Source: Aralia elata (lineage: Eukaryota; Streptophyta; Magnoliopsida; Apiales; Araliaceae). Taken from it: a stretch of DNA of 64,000 nucleotides. Each line of letters starts with the position of its first letter. The first letter of the stretch is position 1. The notes below the pieces were generated by a model. It made no database searches and had not been told where the DNA came from. It saw only the letters and a program-made list of their open reading frames with translations. The position numbers and the translations under genes are program-made. Below, piece by piece: positions 1 to 11,977 of the stretch. The DNA is taken from the NCBI GenBank assembly GCA_034770075.1, contig CM068377.1:74909358-74973357 (forward strand), read 5' to 3'.

Positions 1-439
1 AAGGAATTGGTGGACAATGAAGTGCTGTAGGGCTTTGAATAAGTGAGCATTTGTGGTCTGGTATGTCTTGAGTATGAGCTGCTATCTTTAGAGCATTTAC
101 TGTTTTGGAAATCCTCTGTTTTAAGAAAATGACATGGGTTTGGTTTTGGGGTCCAAAAGGAGGGGTCTGTTGTTTAATTTGGACTTTGGTTTTGGCAATG
201 TTGGTGTAGAGGAGGCCATCTTTGGGGTTTGTCTTAGGAATGAGCTACAAAGCAGTGGGCTGGTGTAGGGATTGATGTAAGGGTTGTGAATCTTAGGGAC
301 AGTTTTTCATAGAGTTTTACTTGCTTGTAGGCTTTAACCAATTCCTTCGGCTGAAGTAGCTTCTTCCTCTTTTTGGTGTCATTTTTAAGGCCCTTAATGG
401 AATTTGCAATAAAGAATTCCTAACTAAGTTGAGGAATTT

Positions 440-1090
440 TGCTAATATTCAGCCTTTTTGGTTTCTCAAACTCATCAAAGATTGAGGTTGCTTCATAGAT
501 CTGCTCCTCATAAATTGGAGGACAATCATAGTTAAGCTCTCATTATCATAGATTGGATGTCCATCATAAAATGGTTCTTTATAATCTGAATTTCCATCGT
601 AAGTGGAGAACTTCAACTTCAAAGGTTTGAGTTCAACTTCTTCATTTTGTGGACCATCTTCACATTTTTGATTCTCATAAACATAGGAGCATCCTTCTAA
701 TCAAATTTTCCCTCATTGAAGGAAGGAAATACCAACTTAGGTTGCTTAACCTCTCTGTCTTAATCATCATCATTATTTAAATTGCTACTCCTCCATTAGA
801 CATCTACTTTCCCTTGACTTTTTATCAGCATCGTTGGGGTCCTCATAAAACCCCTTAGCATTCATATTCCTCATATATAAAGGCCACTTGCTTTGCCTCT
901 ATTCTCAAATGAATTCTTAGGACTCATTTCTGAATTTTTTTGTCTCATGAACTCAACCGTCAACCGTGCTTTCCATACACAAATCTAGCTTCTCATCAAA
1001 TTGCTACAACTTCTCATTTATGAACTTACTTTAACTCATAATCTCGCTGAAACATTTGATCCAACACAGGGTGAGAAGTTCCTTCCATCT
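440..1090 (-). pseudogene. Possible decayed retroelement-type coding remnant
   Basis: Read on the minus strand, about 440-720 gives short open stretches rich in acidic and aromatic residues, such as CPPIYEEQIYEATSIFDEFE and EDGPQNEEVELKPLKLKF. They are separated by stops and frame changes. This composition resembles acidic linkers of plant Ty3-type polyproteins, but no zinc knuckle, protease or RT motif is present and no start codon can be assigned. The same strand up to about 1090 is similarly broken. I infer a decayed coding remnant; a random AT-rich open stretch is the alternative. The flanking 1-440 shows nothing recognisable. Confidence 0.22.
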
Positions 1091-1388
1091 TTCCAAGCAT
1101 AGGAGTGAAAATGAATTATCAGGATAATTGAGATTCAGATTTGAAAAATCCAACTAAATTATCTATCACCAGTTAATCTAGTTAACGATTAATTGAGCCG
1201 AATGAGTTTTATAGGTAGAAATGGATATCCTCACAAAGCAAAATGAGTATTCGAGTGTGAGCCGATGCACAAATCTTACCAGCACTAAGCTTAGAGAGAT
1301 GTGTGACTAAGTGAGCACAAAATCTAAGCTAGGCGTAAGCAAGGATCAAACTCAGTTCTAGACCAAGTATAACAAGGTATTACAGTTA

Positions 1389-2174
1389 GGGGCTGTCTGA
1401 TAATTCGTAATGACCACTTAATAGGATAATTATGATTCACTCAGATAATTGAGTACCAAAAAATTGTTAACAAACGAACTTAAATGAACCAAATTTCACT
1501 TTTTCGCAAACCGATGGTTGGCTGACTTTTTCGGTCAGCAATGGCCTATGTTACTAATATATCCATCCAGCAACCATGCACATACTTCATTAACTTTGAC
1601 AATATATCTTGATAATAACCTTTTATTTACTGTAATTGAGAGTTAATAATTGATTCGATTATTCTTTTGTGGGATGGAGCGAGTATAAGATTATTATTGA
1701 TTTTTTTAAAGTTAATTTAAAATTTAGATTTATATGATTCATTTAAAATTATAAAATAATGATATTTTATAATTTTAAATATATTCATCATTATATTATT
1801 GTATTTTTTAAAATTTCAATGACAGTCTTATATTTTGGAATGGAGGGAGTATTATTATATTTGATATTTATGTACTTTTGGTAACTATATTTAAAAATAA
1901 TATATTTTAGATTATATAATGAAATTTATCATTACATGTTTTAAAGTCCATTTAATAGAAATTATATACATATACACACACACTAAAAAATTCAATTAAA
2001 ACAACTAAGAAGGTTAAAATGGAAAAGTAATTCGTGCAGATGTTTCTGATAGATAATTATCAAACACATTTGTTCATTCAGTGTTTAGTTTTCAATCAAA
2101 GTCGCTATTTCATTTAACCATTCAGGTGTTCTTATTTATTCAGACCATTTCATTTAGTTTTATCAAACAACCCC
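1389..2174. mobile_element. Tourist-like (PIF/Harbinger) MITE, 786 bp
   Basis: The left end reads GGGGCTGTCTGATAA and the right end, reverse-complemented, reads GGGGTTGTTTGATAA, so 13 of the first 15 bases match as terminal inverted repeats. TTA trinucleotides flank both ends (1386-1388 and 2175-2177), the target duplication typical of PIF/Harbinger transposons. The interior is AT-rich and non-coding, so the element is non-autonomous and would have needed a transposase in trans. It is long for a Tourist MITE, partly because Stowaway-like sequence lies inside it. Confidence 0.7.
1668..1853. mobile_element. Stowaway-like sequence nested in the Tourist MITE
   Basis: Two copies of a Stowaway-type 3' end occur in the same orientation: GGGATGGAGCGAGTA near 1671-1685 and GGAATGGAGGGAGTA near 1838-1852. 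Because the two ends are direct rather than inverted, this is not one intact element. It is more likely the right ends of two overlapping or truncated copies. Confidence 0.35.
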
Positions 2175-3041
2175 TTAGTTGGGTTTTTAAACTGAAAATA
2201 AGCAGCAGATCTGTATATATGGGAATAGAAATGAGAACTAATGACAGATAATGGCTTGGGAAGTAAGAACTAATAGATCTAATAGTTAGAAATGCAGAAA
2301 ATGAAGAAACAAAGCTGAAAAAATGTATTTTTGGTTTCCTGAATAAAATTTGAGAGGTAGAAATGAGATTTGTGCTTGGTGAATGATTTTGTGATGATAT
2401 GCATGTCAAATAATGTGAAACTAACAGTCAAATATTCAATCACACACAATTTACAGTTCTAAAAGGATTTTATTAAGGATTCTTAGAAAAGTTGTTCGGT
2501 GGTGAGAATAGAGTAAAATTTGGATTTAAATCTGATCAAAGGATGGTTGAAACGAGTAAGATGGTGTAGATCTATAGTTCTATACCTGAAGTGATCCTTA
2601 AAAGGTAAAAAATTCCTTAGTTGCAAGTTGCTGGAAAAATGGAGCACCATGAGAGATGTTTTGCTGCAGTAATTTGACCAGTTGATGTTGTTTGCTACTG
2701 TTTCCAGGTTGATATTACTCGAATCGGCTGTCCGAAAATATCACAATAGGTTGTGGTGAAATTGAATGGAGTTTTGATGGAAATTTGGAATATTTTAGAC
2801 TGCTATAGTAACTCGCCGAAACAAAGCACTAGAAAATGATTTTTTTGGTTACTTTTGAGCTATGATTTTTGTGTTGCCGTTTTTAAATTGTTTTAAGGTT
2901 TCTGGGATAGATTCACAGAGAATTACAAGAAAATTGATGAAGTAGAAGTACTTGAGCAGAGAGTAGAGTAGAAGAAGAGAGTTGAGATTGCCAGAGAGAG
3001 CAAATAGGAGGAAAAAGAGGCTGGCTCCAAGGCTTGAATGT

Positions 3042-3399
3042 GCTCTGGTACCAAATTTTCGGGCCACACCTTGACCCTGACTTGGAGATGCAGAGATAGG
3101 ATAGAATTAAGAGAGATAAAGAAGAAATTGGGAGGAAAGGGAGAAACATACTGACATAGCTCTTTTGGAGGATGGAGATAGAAGGAGGGAGATCGGTGTG
3201 AGAGCAAACTTGCTTCTCAGTTTTCATTCATTTCATCCATGATGAAGATACAAGGCCATTACATCCGTTTATAGTAGAGATAATTTGCTGAAAATTTAAG
3301 ATAAAACTACCTTATCCTACGTACCTAACTCACACTAAACATACTTCTCACTGGAATATTCTGAAAGGTAATGACTACCCAATATGCCATTGCCTAACA
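3042..3399 (-). mobile_element. Copia-type LTR with adjacent primer-binding site, remnant
   Basis: On the minus strand a segment begins TGTTAGGCAATGGC (right edge 3399). It runs through a leader of the kind seen at the R/U5 end of plant Copia LTRs and reaches TGGTACCAGAGC at 3042-3053. That 12-mer differs by one base from TGGTATCAGAGC, the initiator-Met tRNA primer site of plant Copia elements. The exact inner LTR edge is unclear, because no CA dinucleotide lies directly before the primer site. Downstream on the minus strand (about 2410-3041) is non-coding leader, and no gag, integrase or second LTR was found, so the element is truncated. Confidence 0.5.
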
Positions 3400-5594
3400 C
3401 TAAAAATATTGTTTTTTACTTATTACAGAGGCTGATTGAGGGTGAAGTTGCACGTTATGTTGAATTCAAAGAACAAATGAACAATCAACCATTTTTGTTC
3501 TGTAGCATTTGCTTCTGATTGATTTATTAAGCTGTTGTTGCATTTGCTTTTGATTGACTTTGAGGTGTTAATTATGGTCTGAATAATTCAGTAATTGATC
3601 CCTTTTGTGTAAATAAAGAATTAAGTAAAAAAGTCTTTGGAAGAAATACATAGATAAGGTAAAATATAATAAGGATTGGTTATGTAAATTGGTGTTAAAT
3701 GATACTACATTGTGCTGCTTCCTTTCTCCTGTAACTTATTTCTTCTACTGACATGATTTTGTTCTATTATGCTTTCTTGTTTCCTATGCTTAGTAGAACA
3801 AATAAGAGCTATACTGCTACTCTTTTTTCACTTTATTGTTACTTCTCTTATATGTTCATGTTTTGTATGCTTGATATGTTTCAAAATAGTACTTCTTATG
3901 ATAAAAGTGTGCAGTAGAAAACCATTTCATGGAATAAAAAAGATTTTCTTTTGTTGTATTGGTCTTTGGAATCAAATTTTGGCCAGATGAATTCTTAATG
4001 TTGCAAATGCATCTTAGGAAATGCCAAAAGAATGTCTATGAGATATTTGTTGAACAAAGAGTAATACGGTTGCTTTGCTAATTTATGACGGGAAACTTTT
4101 CATCATTCTTTGCAAATTTTAGTGGCTTTGGATTTGTTCGTGTGCATGTCGTTCATCTTTCAAAACTTTATATAAGAAACATATTTCAAAAAGCAACTTT
4201 GATTTGTTATGCTCGGGAAGGTGCATGAGCTGCATGTATCTTATACTTTTTATCCCCATGCATGTAATGCATATGAAATGAAAAAAGAGAAGAAAGGAAA
4301 GGTCGTTGAGAATAAAGTCGGGAAAGCACTTTCTGAAATCATTCTGATGTAATATCTTCTGTATCCTTTTCCCGAATTCAAATTGTTAGAACAAGTTCTT
4401 ATTCCATTTTGGTTTAATTTATTCATAGGATTGATAATGCAGGGCAGCATTATGGAGTGTAGATTAACAACTTCCTTCATGGGCTAAAGTCATGTGAATA
4501 TTGTAGGAAGTAATTTCATCTGTGTTTGGAAACACAGATAATTAGTGATGTAGGAAAAGATGGAAGGAAGGAATAAAGGGGATTAAAAGAAGATAATTAA
4601 GCTGAAAGCCACAAGCATAATGCTTAAAATCATTAATAATCAGTCATTCAATGTATGAATAAAATAGTAGGGATTACAATGCTTATACAGAATAATAAGA
4701 AAATGCTAAACATAATGACCAGGTAAAATCTTCTTTTAAAAAGGAAACATATCCCTAGTAATAGTTTACTACTATAATTATAAACTCTCAAATAATCTAC
4801 TTAGTAAAATAAAACATAATTAATAATTACAAGTTTTTTTATCTCTAAACAATAATATCTAATATTTAATAATTATAATTAATTAATCTCTTCTTTTCCA
4901 CCACATCAACTAGTTCCTAAAATTTATGGCTACCAAGGTTCTTAAAGTTTTCAAGTCTAAGATGGTTAAAGGGCAGGGGAAGAATTAAAGTCATTAAACC
5001 TAACTAAAAGTTGGCACATTAAGGTTTTACTATAGAATTAGAGCTGTTTAGAGACTTGCTAACTTAATTTAAGAACACTAAACCTTTACTCCAGGTCTGA
5101 GGTACTGTTAAGAATGAATTTGTTGGGAAAACCAAAAAAATTCATGGTTGAGAATGGTTTTTAATTTTTTTGGTTTGCAGTTTACTATATAGTAATAGCT
5201 GAAAAAGAATTAGAAAGAGAAGACCCTAAGCATTTCTTTTTTATGGGTTTGATTTTTGAGGTTCAATATTTTGCGGAAAATGTTGAGCTGATTAAAGTAG
5301 TTTTTTCATGGTTGAATAGAATGCCTTTTAAGTTCTTGTTGCATTTTATTACTTACTACATTGTAGAAAACTTTTTCTCTGTACGGTAGTGAAGAAGAAT
5401 TTTACTGGTATATAATTTCCTTGTTACCTCCAAGATGTACATTTCACTTTATTTACTGGTTATTTTGATATGGTTACCTTATTATCTCCAAGATGTACAT
5501 TTCACTTTATTTACTGGTTATTTAGAACATAAATATTAATTTCGATTTGAATTAATGGCCCTCTTTTAGTACTGAACTCGTTTCATATTTGCAG
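3400..5594. other. Stretch without recognised gene; short tandem duplication
   Basis: AT-rich sequence lying just upstream of the Rab7 exons, and at least partly its intron if the gene is intact. No Rab GTPase N-terminal motif (P-loop GDSGVGKT, the effector-loop region, or the DTAGQ switch) is encoded here on the plus strand. A 43-bp segment around CCAAGATGTACATTTCACTT is duplicated at 5424-5466 and 5482-5524 with one mismatch near its start. Confidence 0.5.
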
Positions 5595-6409
5595 GCAAAT
5601 CCAGCTGATCCCAAGACATTCCCTTTTATATTGCTTGGAAACAAAATTGATATAGATGGTGGCAATAGTCGAGTGGTAAGGTTTTACATGCGCAATGTTG
5701 TCGTACTTTAATGTTTTCAACCCTGACTCTATCGTGTCTGGGTACAGGTTTCTGAGAAGAAGGCGAAGGACTGGTGTGCTTCGAAAGGGGACATCCCTTA
5801 CTTTGAGACATCTGCAAAAGAAGACTACAATGTTGATGCTGCATTCCTTTCTGTTGCAAAGTCAGCCTTAGCCAATGAGCATGAGCAGGATATGTAAGTT
5901 TCATATTGAGGACTTGGAATGAGTACCAAATTACTACTATTTGGCATGTGTGTTCATGTGAAATGGATGAGTAACTATATTGTTTTTGACAAATTGTTTA
6001 CTTGTATTGATATGAAGGTCTCATAAATTATGTGTAGTATATATAAGTTAGCAGGATCTATTCTTACATCAGCATTCCAAAATATGGAGACTTCTGTTGG
6101 ATATCAAGTGCTTAAATTATCATGAAAAATTTATGGAAATTATAGCAACTTTGGGAATTTCAGATGGAGCTTTGGGTACTTCAACATAGATAGATTTAAG
6201 GAGTGGTATCGTTATTAAAAAATTAATAGTGTACAGTTTATTTCCCTGCGTATAAAAGATGGGTAGATGGTTTTGTAGGTACACTTTAATCACTATTCAG
6301 TTGGAGTTCTTGTTAAAAATTTATTTAAATCCAATCAATTCTTGCTCTTTTATTATGTGTTCCTCATATTAATTGTTCATTATTTATATGTTTTGAAATA
6401 TATATGTAC

Positions 6410-6459
<50 letters not shown>

Positions 6460-6955
6460 GTCTATATATATATATATATTGTATATATGGGAATAATGAA
6501 GGTGCTAGGCTGTGCAAGTTTGTTTTTCTTGCAAGGTAGGTGAAACGACAAAATTTTGACCTTTCACTTAACAATTCAACCGTATTGATATAAAAAGCAT
6601 GCTTAACATTAGAGTTTGTAGTATGTAAATTTTTATTTGGTTTGAGGTTGTGGAGCATCATTATTATAATCGTGTGCAGTGTCAGTATGTTTTTGACAGC
6701 TCAAGTTTGTTTATTTTTCATTATTCTAAAGTCGGTGGCGCATACCACTAAATCACATGAAAATTTACATGCTCTCATATTTTTAATTCCTATTTGCATC
6801 CATACAGTTGGATTGTCAAGTGAAGAACCACCACTACATCGTTTTTCACCTACCTTGCACAAAAAAGAAACTTGCACGGCTTTGCACCTTCATTATTCCC
6901 ATGTGTACATATATGTATATGTATATATAGTGACCAATACACACACATATATGCA

Positions 6956-6990
<35 letters not shown>

Positions 6991-9066
6991 CTATCATTAC
7001 TCCTTCCGTCTTCGAAAGGATTGAGCAAAGTACAATTTGCACGCATATCAAGAAAAGTAAGTAGTGAAAAGAGAGTAAAAAAATTTCAAATTTATCCTTA
7101 GTGGTCTTACAAGATTATATATAGTGGCGAGTACTTTTTTTTTTAATACTAATGGACCCCACTAAATGACATATTTACCTATGTACTTTATCTTATCCTT
7201 TTCGGGACAAAAAAAACTTGTACCTTTAGTCATCCTTTTGAGGATGAAGGGAGTAGTATTTAGCAAGGAAACCTTGTTATTGCTTTGACCTACTTCCAAC
7301 CACAAAATAATTACATGGTTATCCTCTGATTTTCGCCAACTATAAACTCAGTAAAGAATTTCTTAATTTTTATTTTATGTTCTTTCTTCTTCCCGCACTC
7401 TCAGCCTATATGGGATTCATTTTCAGTCTATTCCAACTAGTTGGGATAAAAGGCGTAAATTGAGTTGAGTTTTTTGCCACTCTCAAATTTCCTCTTTATA
7501 TGTAATATAGATTTAACTTGTCATAAACAACATGCTTCTGCCGTGCATCTATGTCCATGTCTAGGTGTATATATACATAAAAGCGACACATACATATATG
7601 TTCAGAGTAGAAAATTAGACTAGGAGATTGGAGGAGGAGAATAGGAAGCCAAAATCAATCTGATCTCTCAATTTTCTGTTTCATACTTTGATTAATTTCA
7701 TATCTTCCATTACATAGCTTCATAGATTATATAGAGAGATCTTGGCTTACGTAGCTAGTATGCTAACCTAAACTACTAGGATACTATACCAAAACTACCA
7801 CAAGACACATGGAAAAGACTTATTTAGCTAAACTTAAGAGATTCTCTTAACTCTCTGTGCTTGACACCCATGGTTAAGTAAGGCCTTTGATCAATGAATT
7901 TTGTAAAAATGGTTCTAATTTAGGTGTTTTGAGGAAAGTTCTCATTTGAATATATGAATACTTGACAAATTATTCAATCTCAGGCTACTTAGACAATGCA
8001 AATTACATTTCTCTGCTTCCATTTGATACTGAAAACCTTCTGGTCAAGTGAATATTCATCTTTTTAAGAAATTCGCCTTTTTCATTATTGGTGTAAGTGC
8101 CTCATCTTGCAGGTATATGATATCTTTAGTATATTTGGATTGTGTTTCATGTGCGCCATAAGTCTTGGATCTTTGTTATCCTTTTTGAGGATTTTAATTT
8201 ACTGAACTTACTATTGTATTTTATTCCAGTATCATCTGAATGTTCATTATAGTTGTATACATGTTGGTAAAATTATTAAAGAAAAGTAAACAAGTCTTAT
8301 GCTGCTGCATTGCTGCATAGGATTTTTTTTTTTGTTATTACTACCTCCGTCCTCAAAAGGATGTCTAAGAGTACAATGGGCACACAAATTAAGGTTGGCA
8401 AATTATAGGAGAGAAATAAAATTTGTTCCACTTATACCCCTTATTTGGAACAAATGCCATAATTAACTTGGGAGTGGAGTGTTTGAATGGGAATATGTGT
8501 ACTTCGGGGTATATTTGTATTTATGTCATATTTTACATTTGTTTTATGTACTTTTAGACATCCTTTTTGAGTATAAAATCTTAGTGTACTTTTGGACGTT
8601 ATATTATTTAGTAAATATATACCCCTAGTTATGGACATTAGGACCGGGTACCCAATCTTCCTAACAACCTAGCAGTATGTGAATTATTTGACATCGGTAG
8701 GTTGATTTCTATACGCATGAAGCCAGTAATCTGTTCAGCTTGCTGTGTATATAATGGTGTTTGTGAGTAGTATTTCTCAGTTAGTTTTATGTTCTACTTG
8801 GTTTTAATGTCAATACTCTGCTTCTCCCTCCCCACTCCTGAACTCCCTCCCCAATCCCCACTCCCCACTCCCCACTCCCACACTCCCCCTCCCCCCCTCC
8901 CCTCCTCCCTTTGGCTTTCTTACATAAATATCATCAGGATGTTATCGCTTGTTAAATATACAAATGTATCTTGTCGCTAATTTAGTTCTATGTTAATTAC
9001 AGATACTTCCAGGGCATTCCCGATGCTGTTTCAGAAACAGAGCAAAGAGGTGGCTGTGCATGTTAG
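5595..9066 (+). CDS. Rab7/RABG3-type small GTPase, last three coding exons
   Basis: Three exons join in phase: 5595-5675, 5748-5893 and 9003-9066. All introns are GT-AG (gtaagg...acag, gtaagt...acag). They encode about 96 residues: the G4 box NKID (5640-5651) inside FILLGNKIDIDGGNSRV, then VSEKKAKDWCASKG, the G5 box ETSAK, and a C-terminus ending RGGCAC. The CxC ending is the double-geranylgeranylation signal of Rab7 proteins, which act in late endosome and vacuole traffic. Plant Rab7 is about 206 residues, so the N-terminal half (P-loop, switch I and II) is missing. I searched 1-5594 by eye and did not find it, so those exons lie further upstream or are lost. The last intron, 3109 bp, is swollen by MITEs and microsatellites. 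Stop TAG is at 9064-9066. Identity is secure; whether the gene is functional is open. Confidence 0.88.
6411..6480. repeat. (TA)n(TG)n(TA)n microsatellite
   Basis: A TA run passes into an uninterrupted TG run of about 16 units (6424-6455) and then back into TA. It lies in the last intron of the Rab7-type gene. Confidence 0.9.
6902..6987. repeat. TA-rich microsatellite
   Basis: TATG and CA repeats lead into about 15 TA units (6957-6987), immediately left of a Stowaway MITE in the same intron. Confidence 0.85.
7000..7253. mobile_element. Stowaway-like MITE, 254 bp
   Basis: The ends are CTCCTTCCGTCTTCGAAAGG and, reverse-complemented on the right, CTCCCTTCATCCTCAAAAGG. They form imperfect terminal inverted repeats of about 24 bp. 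TA dinucleotides flank both sides (6998-6999 and 7254-7255), the Tc1/mariner target duplication. Non-coding. It resembles the copy at 8341-8571 and sits in the last intron of the Rab7-type gene. Confidence 0.8.
7599..7866 (-). mobile_element. Possible short Copia-type solo LTR or LTR remnant
   Basis: On the minus strand the segment runs from TGTCAAGCACAGAG to CTACTCTGAACA, giving TG...CA ends. Inside is an AATGGAAGATATGAAATTAA stretch resembling the polyadenylation/R region of the Copia LTR at 3054-3399. No matching target duplication was found, so the boundaries are tentative. Confidence 0.35.
8341..8571. mobile_element. Stowaway-like MITE, right tip eroded
   Basis: The left end CTACCTCCGTCCTCAAAAGG continues GATGTCTAAGAGTACA. 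The right end, reverse-complemented, reads TCAAAAAGGATGTCTAAAAG. The inner inverted repeat matches over more than 20 bases, but the outer GGAGGGAG tip is missing on the right. Non-coding, in the last Rab7 intron. Confidence 0.65.
8824..8911. repeat. C-rich low-complexity tract with CCCCACT repeats
   Basis: About 88 bases of almost pure pyrimidine on the plus strand, with several CCCCACTC units followed by runs of C. It lies about 90 bp upstream of the 3' splice site at 9001-9002, within the intron of the Rab7-type gene. Confidence 0.85.
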
Positions 9067-9624
9067 AATGGAGATTGCTATTGATTTGACTCATAAATCA
9101 TCACCTCGGTTTTTCCCCCTCGATCTTTCAAATTTTGTGGTCATTGTTACTTGTACCTATTCTTTGTACCCATTGACTAAGCTCTCATGGTTTGCTTATT
9201 TTTTCTATGCCATTTCAGAAGCGAGTAGTAGTCTATTTTGGTCAAATTTGATAAAGTGTAGAAACTTGTATTGGAATGGTTAGTGACTAGTGTTTTCAGT
9301 TGATTAACATCTGACTGATTGTACTTCTATGAAAGACTTAAAACGTATTTCTACATTGTTTCTGATGTGACCTTTTGAATTGTGGATTGCCTATTTACCA
9401 GAAGTAAAAGATTCCCAGGTTTCATGACAAGAGTAATGCTGCAAATGAATCAAGTTCAAGAACAACATGATCGGCTCGGTAAGAGGTCTGCTTGGACTCG
9501 TTCAGTATACGAATTTGAGCCGAGTTTAAACTCACTTTGTAAGCTTGTTTGCTAAACTGCCCGAAACAAGGATGAGCTCGACTTGTTTAGGCTTAGGCTT
9601 GGGCTTGATTGATTGAAATTTATA
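9067..9624. other. Downstream flank of the Rab7-type gene
   Basis: The first few hundred bases after the stop codon are T-rich and presumably 3' untranslated, but no clear AATAAA signal was seen. About 9470-9600 is a GCTCGG/CTTGGGCTT-rich stretch like low-complexity fragments of degenerate DNA transposons. No gene is recognised. Confidence 0.4.
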
Positions 9625-9894
9625 CTCATTTTGCTCCAAATTATAAGATCTTGTTCCAAATTATAAGATTATTGAATTTTGAAAGTCAAAATATTTTTAA
9701 ACTTCAAATTGATAAGATTCATTAAAATTTATGAAATAATAAGTATTATAAGTATTAGTACTTTTTGAATAGTATACAATATTTTTCATTGTATAGACTA
9801 AAAGTAAATGATTTTATGTCAATTTTAAGTTTGAAAATGATTACTATTGATTATAAAAAGTTAATATTAATCTTATATTTTATAACGGTGGGAG
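9625..9894. mobile_element. Stowaway-like MITE, 270 bp
   Basis: The left end CTCATTTTGCTCCAAATTAT and the reverse-complemented right end CTCCCACCGTTATAAAATAT are diverged Stowaway termini, each followed by AAGAT. TA flanks both sides (9623-9624 and 9895-9896). AT-rich, non-coding. Confidence 0.55.
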
Positions 9895-10396
9895 TATATA
9901 GATATCAAACAAAATCAATTATGCCAAACCCTAATGTATTTTTATTGGATACGTAAAACATCAAGTAGTTTGGTTTAGTGATTTAAATTTTTATAATATT
10001 TTCTATACATTAAACTGAATGTGGGAAATAAATTTTTCTAAAATCTACTCCCTTTTATCTTTTGAGATTCACTAATTAATTAAGGGTGATTTTAAAAAAA
10101 TTCGGTATAAATGTTGACGGAGTTTTGAAAGATTTATTTTAATGATGGACTAATTAATCAAAGTTGTCAGTTGTTGGTAAAGATTTAAATGCATGTACCA
10201 ATTTATCCAGATTTTGAGATTTCTATAATTTCAGATGGCTCATTGTGACTCTGAAGAATTAGTCTGCAACCGAGATTCATAGAGTTTGGGGGCTTGCTTA
10301 AGTGAGGGGAAGGTGTTAGGCACCCCCTGACTTCCGTGAAAACACGGTTACCACTTTCTTAATATTTTCCTTAACATGTAGTGCTTTGAGAAATGA

Positions 10397-10416
10397 AGTG
10401 TGTGTGTGTGTGTGTA
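10397..10416. repeat. (GT)n microsatellite
   Basis: About ten uninterrupted GT units within the Tat/Ogre-like LTR region. Confidence 0.9.
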
Positions 10417-10460
10417 TATGTGTTGTGCCTATATTGCTATGGGAGAAAATCTAGGATAGT

Positions 10461-10590
10461 CAAGTCGTAAAATACAAGTAACCTTAGAGGTCGTCTCCTA
10501 AGATCAAATCGTGGAATTTAAGGTGTCGTCTCCTAGATTTAAGTCAAATCGTACATAACTTAGGAGTCGTCTCCTAAGATCAAGTCGTGA
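10461..10590. repeat. Spaced repeats of GTCGTCTCCTA
   Basis: Three copies of GTCGTCTCCTA alternate with TCAAATCGT/TCAAGTCGT-type units, giving an irregular array of about 35-45 bp period. Confidence 0.6.
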
Positions 10591-11977
10591 GGAGTGTGTT
10601 ATTTTGAAAGCAACTTTGTACCTCTTTGAACCTATGCACGGAGGATTTGATTTGAATGAAAAGTTTCGTTTTAGCTTTCATTTGATAAAAAATTTTAGGT
10701 GATGTTTTAGAGAAAATATTATTTTCAAACCCTTCATCAAATAGGAATCGAGGTTCTCTATTACTTTTAATTTTAGCCTAGAATTGATCTAATAAACTAG
10801 GTTGATTCAATTTTACAAGATCTTTATCATTTCGTTCAAAAATCGTTTTCGTATCGAAAGGTAAAACCAAACATCAAAATAGGATTGAAGCTATCCGTGG
10901 GCATGTAAGCCATTTAAATAGCCCCAAATACCTTGCAATAATAACATCCACTATCATGGAGCCTTAAATCCGATTTTTTGAGGGATAGACCCTTGATATC
11001 ATTTTAAGGCCTGAATTTACATCTACAAAGATTGAATAGCAAATATTACAACCGTCAACTATGTCCATCGTTGAAATTTCGTCAATATCCATTAAACACA
11101 ATGTTTAAGGGCATTGACTTCATTCCTAGGCTCATATAATTGGAATCACAACAAATAATACACCGAGATTCAAAAGCAGAATTCAAGATACAGGAAAAGG
11201 ACTCCTGTAGATCGAACAACCGAAGCCAACATCGCGAGGGACTATTACGTATTGACGAGATCTAGTGAAAGGATTTAGAATCTAGGAAATAAAATCTGTA
11301 GATCTAAGATCCCATAGATCTAAGCAATGACGCAATCGGGATCTAATCGACAATATATCCCAGATTGGCTATCAGGATATTCTATTTGTGAGAATTCCTG
11401 GTTGGCCAAAAGGTGGGATCCCCTCACCACTAGATATGAATCTAGGATATGTGGGTGACCTAGAAATCCAAATGAAACAACTCCCATGCAAAACAATTGA
11501 TAAAAAAGAGTCGAATCTAAGAAAAATCGATAAATTAATCAAGAAGATATTATCGGGTGATTAGGAGGAGATTTCATCCGTAGGAAATCCTCTCTAACCA
11601 TCCATAATCTCACAAATAGATCCATACATCCCAAGATATGATCTAGGATGCTAGGAGAGCTTCAAATGAGAAATTAATCTAGAAAACAAACACATCCCAA
11701 ACACAATAATTTACAAAATACACAAGATCTATATTTAAATTACATAAAAATTGAATCTTTCACTTTAGGAGGGTTATATTTCTTCTCTTTGAGCTTGGAT
11801 CCTGATGGCTTAACTCTAAAATGACAAGAGATTTGATGAAAATAGCTAGATCTAGATTGAATCTAGAGAGGTTTTTCCCTATTTCTCTCCCTAGATGACA
11901 ATTTTTCTCTCTAAAATGTCTCCTCTCAAAAAATTATATAGCACCCTAGCCTGGCCGCAGGTCCACCTACGGCTAGC

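Larger units (their letters stand above)
10240..11977 (+). mobile_element. Left part of a Tat/Ogre-like LTR region (host of block 1)
   Basis: Non-coding sequence that resumes after the CTAGC target site at 50,886. It contains GGAAGGTGTTAGGCACCCCC near 10,309-10,328, a string I associate with plant Tat-lineage LTR elements. The downstream part of the same backbone (50,886-52,075, then 62,603 on) reaches a primer-site-like sequence and an Ogre-type extra ORF. The left LTR edge is not resolved; it may lie near 10,150-10,250. Local features include a GT repeat (10,397-10,416) and three spaced copies of GTCGTCTCCTA (10,490, 10,525 and 10,566). Confidence 0.5.

Noticed and set aside
2849..3227. Minus-strand frames of 70-100 codons
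   Set aside because: They lie in the Copia LTR and leader (TATA, polyadenylation-like region and primer site), low-complexity Ser/Leu-rich, with no domain signal.
3421..3520. TTACAG followed by a short open stretch as an upstream Rab7 exon
   Set aside because: The translation (RLIEGEVARYVEFKEQM) matches no part of a Rab GTPase and soon stops.
6342..7064. Open frames rich in Tyr/Ile/Val/Cys
   Set aside because: Translations of TA and TG microsatellites inside the Rab7 intron.
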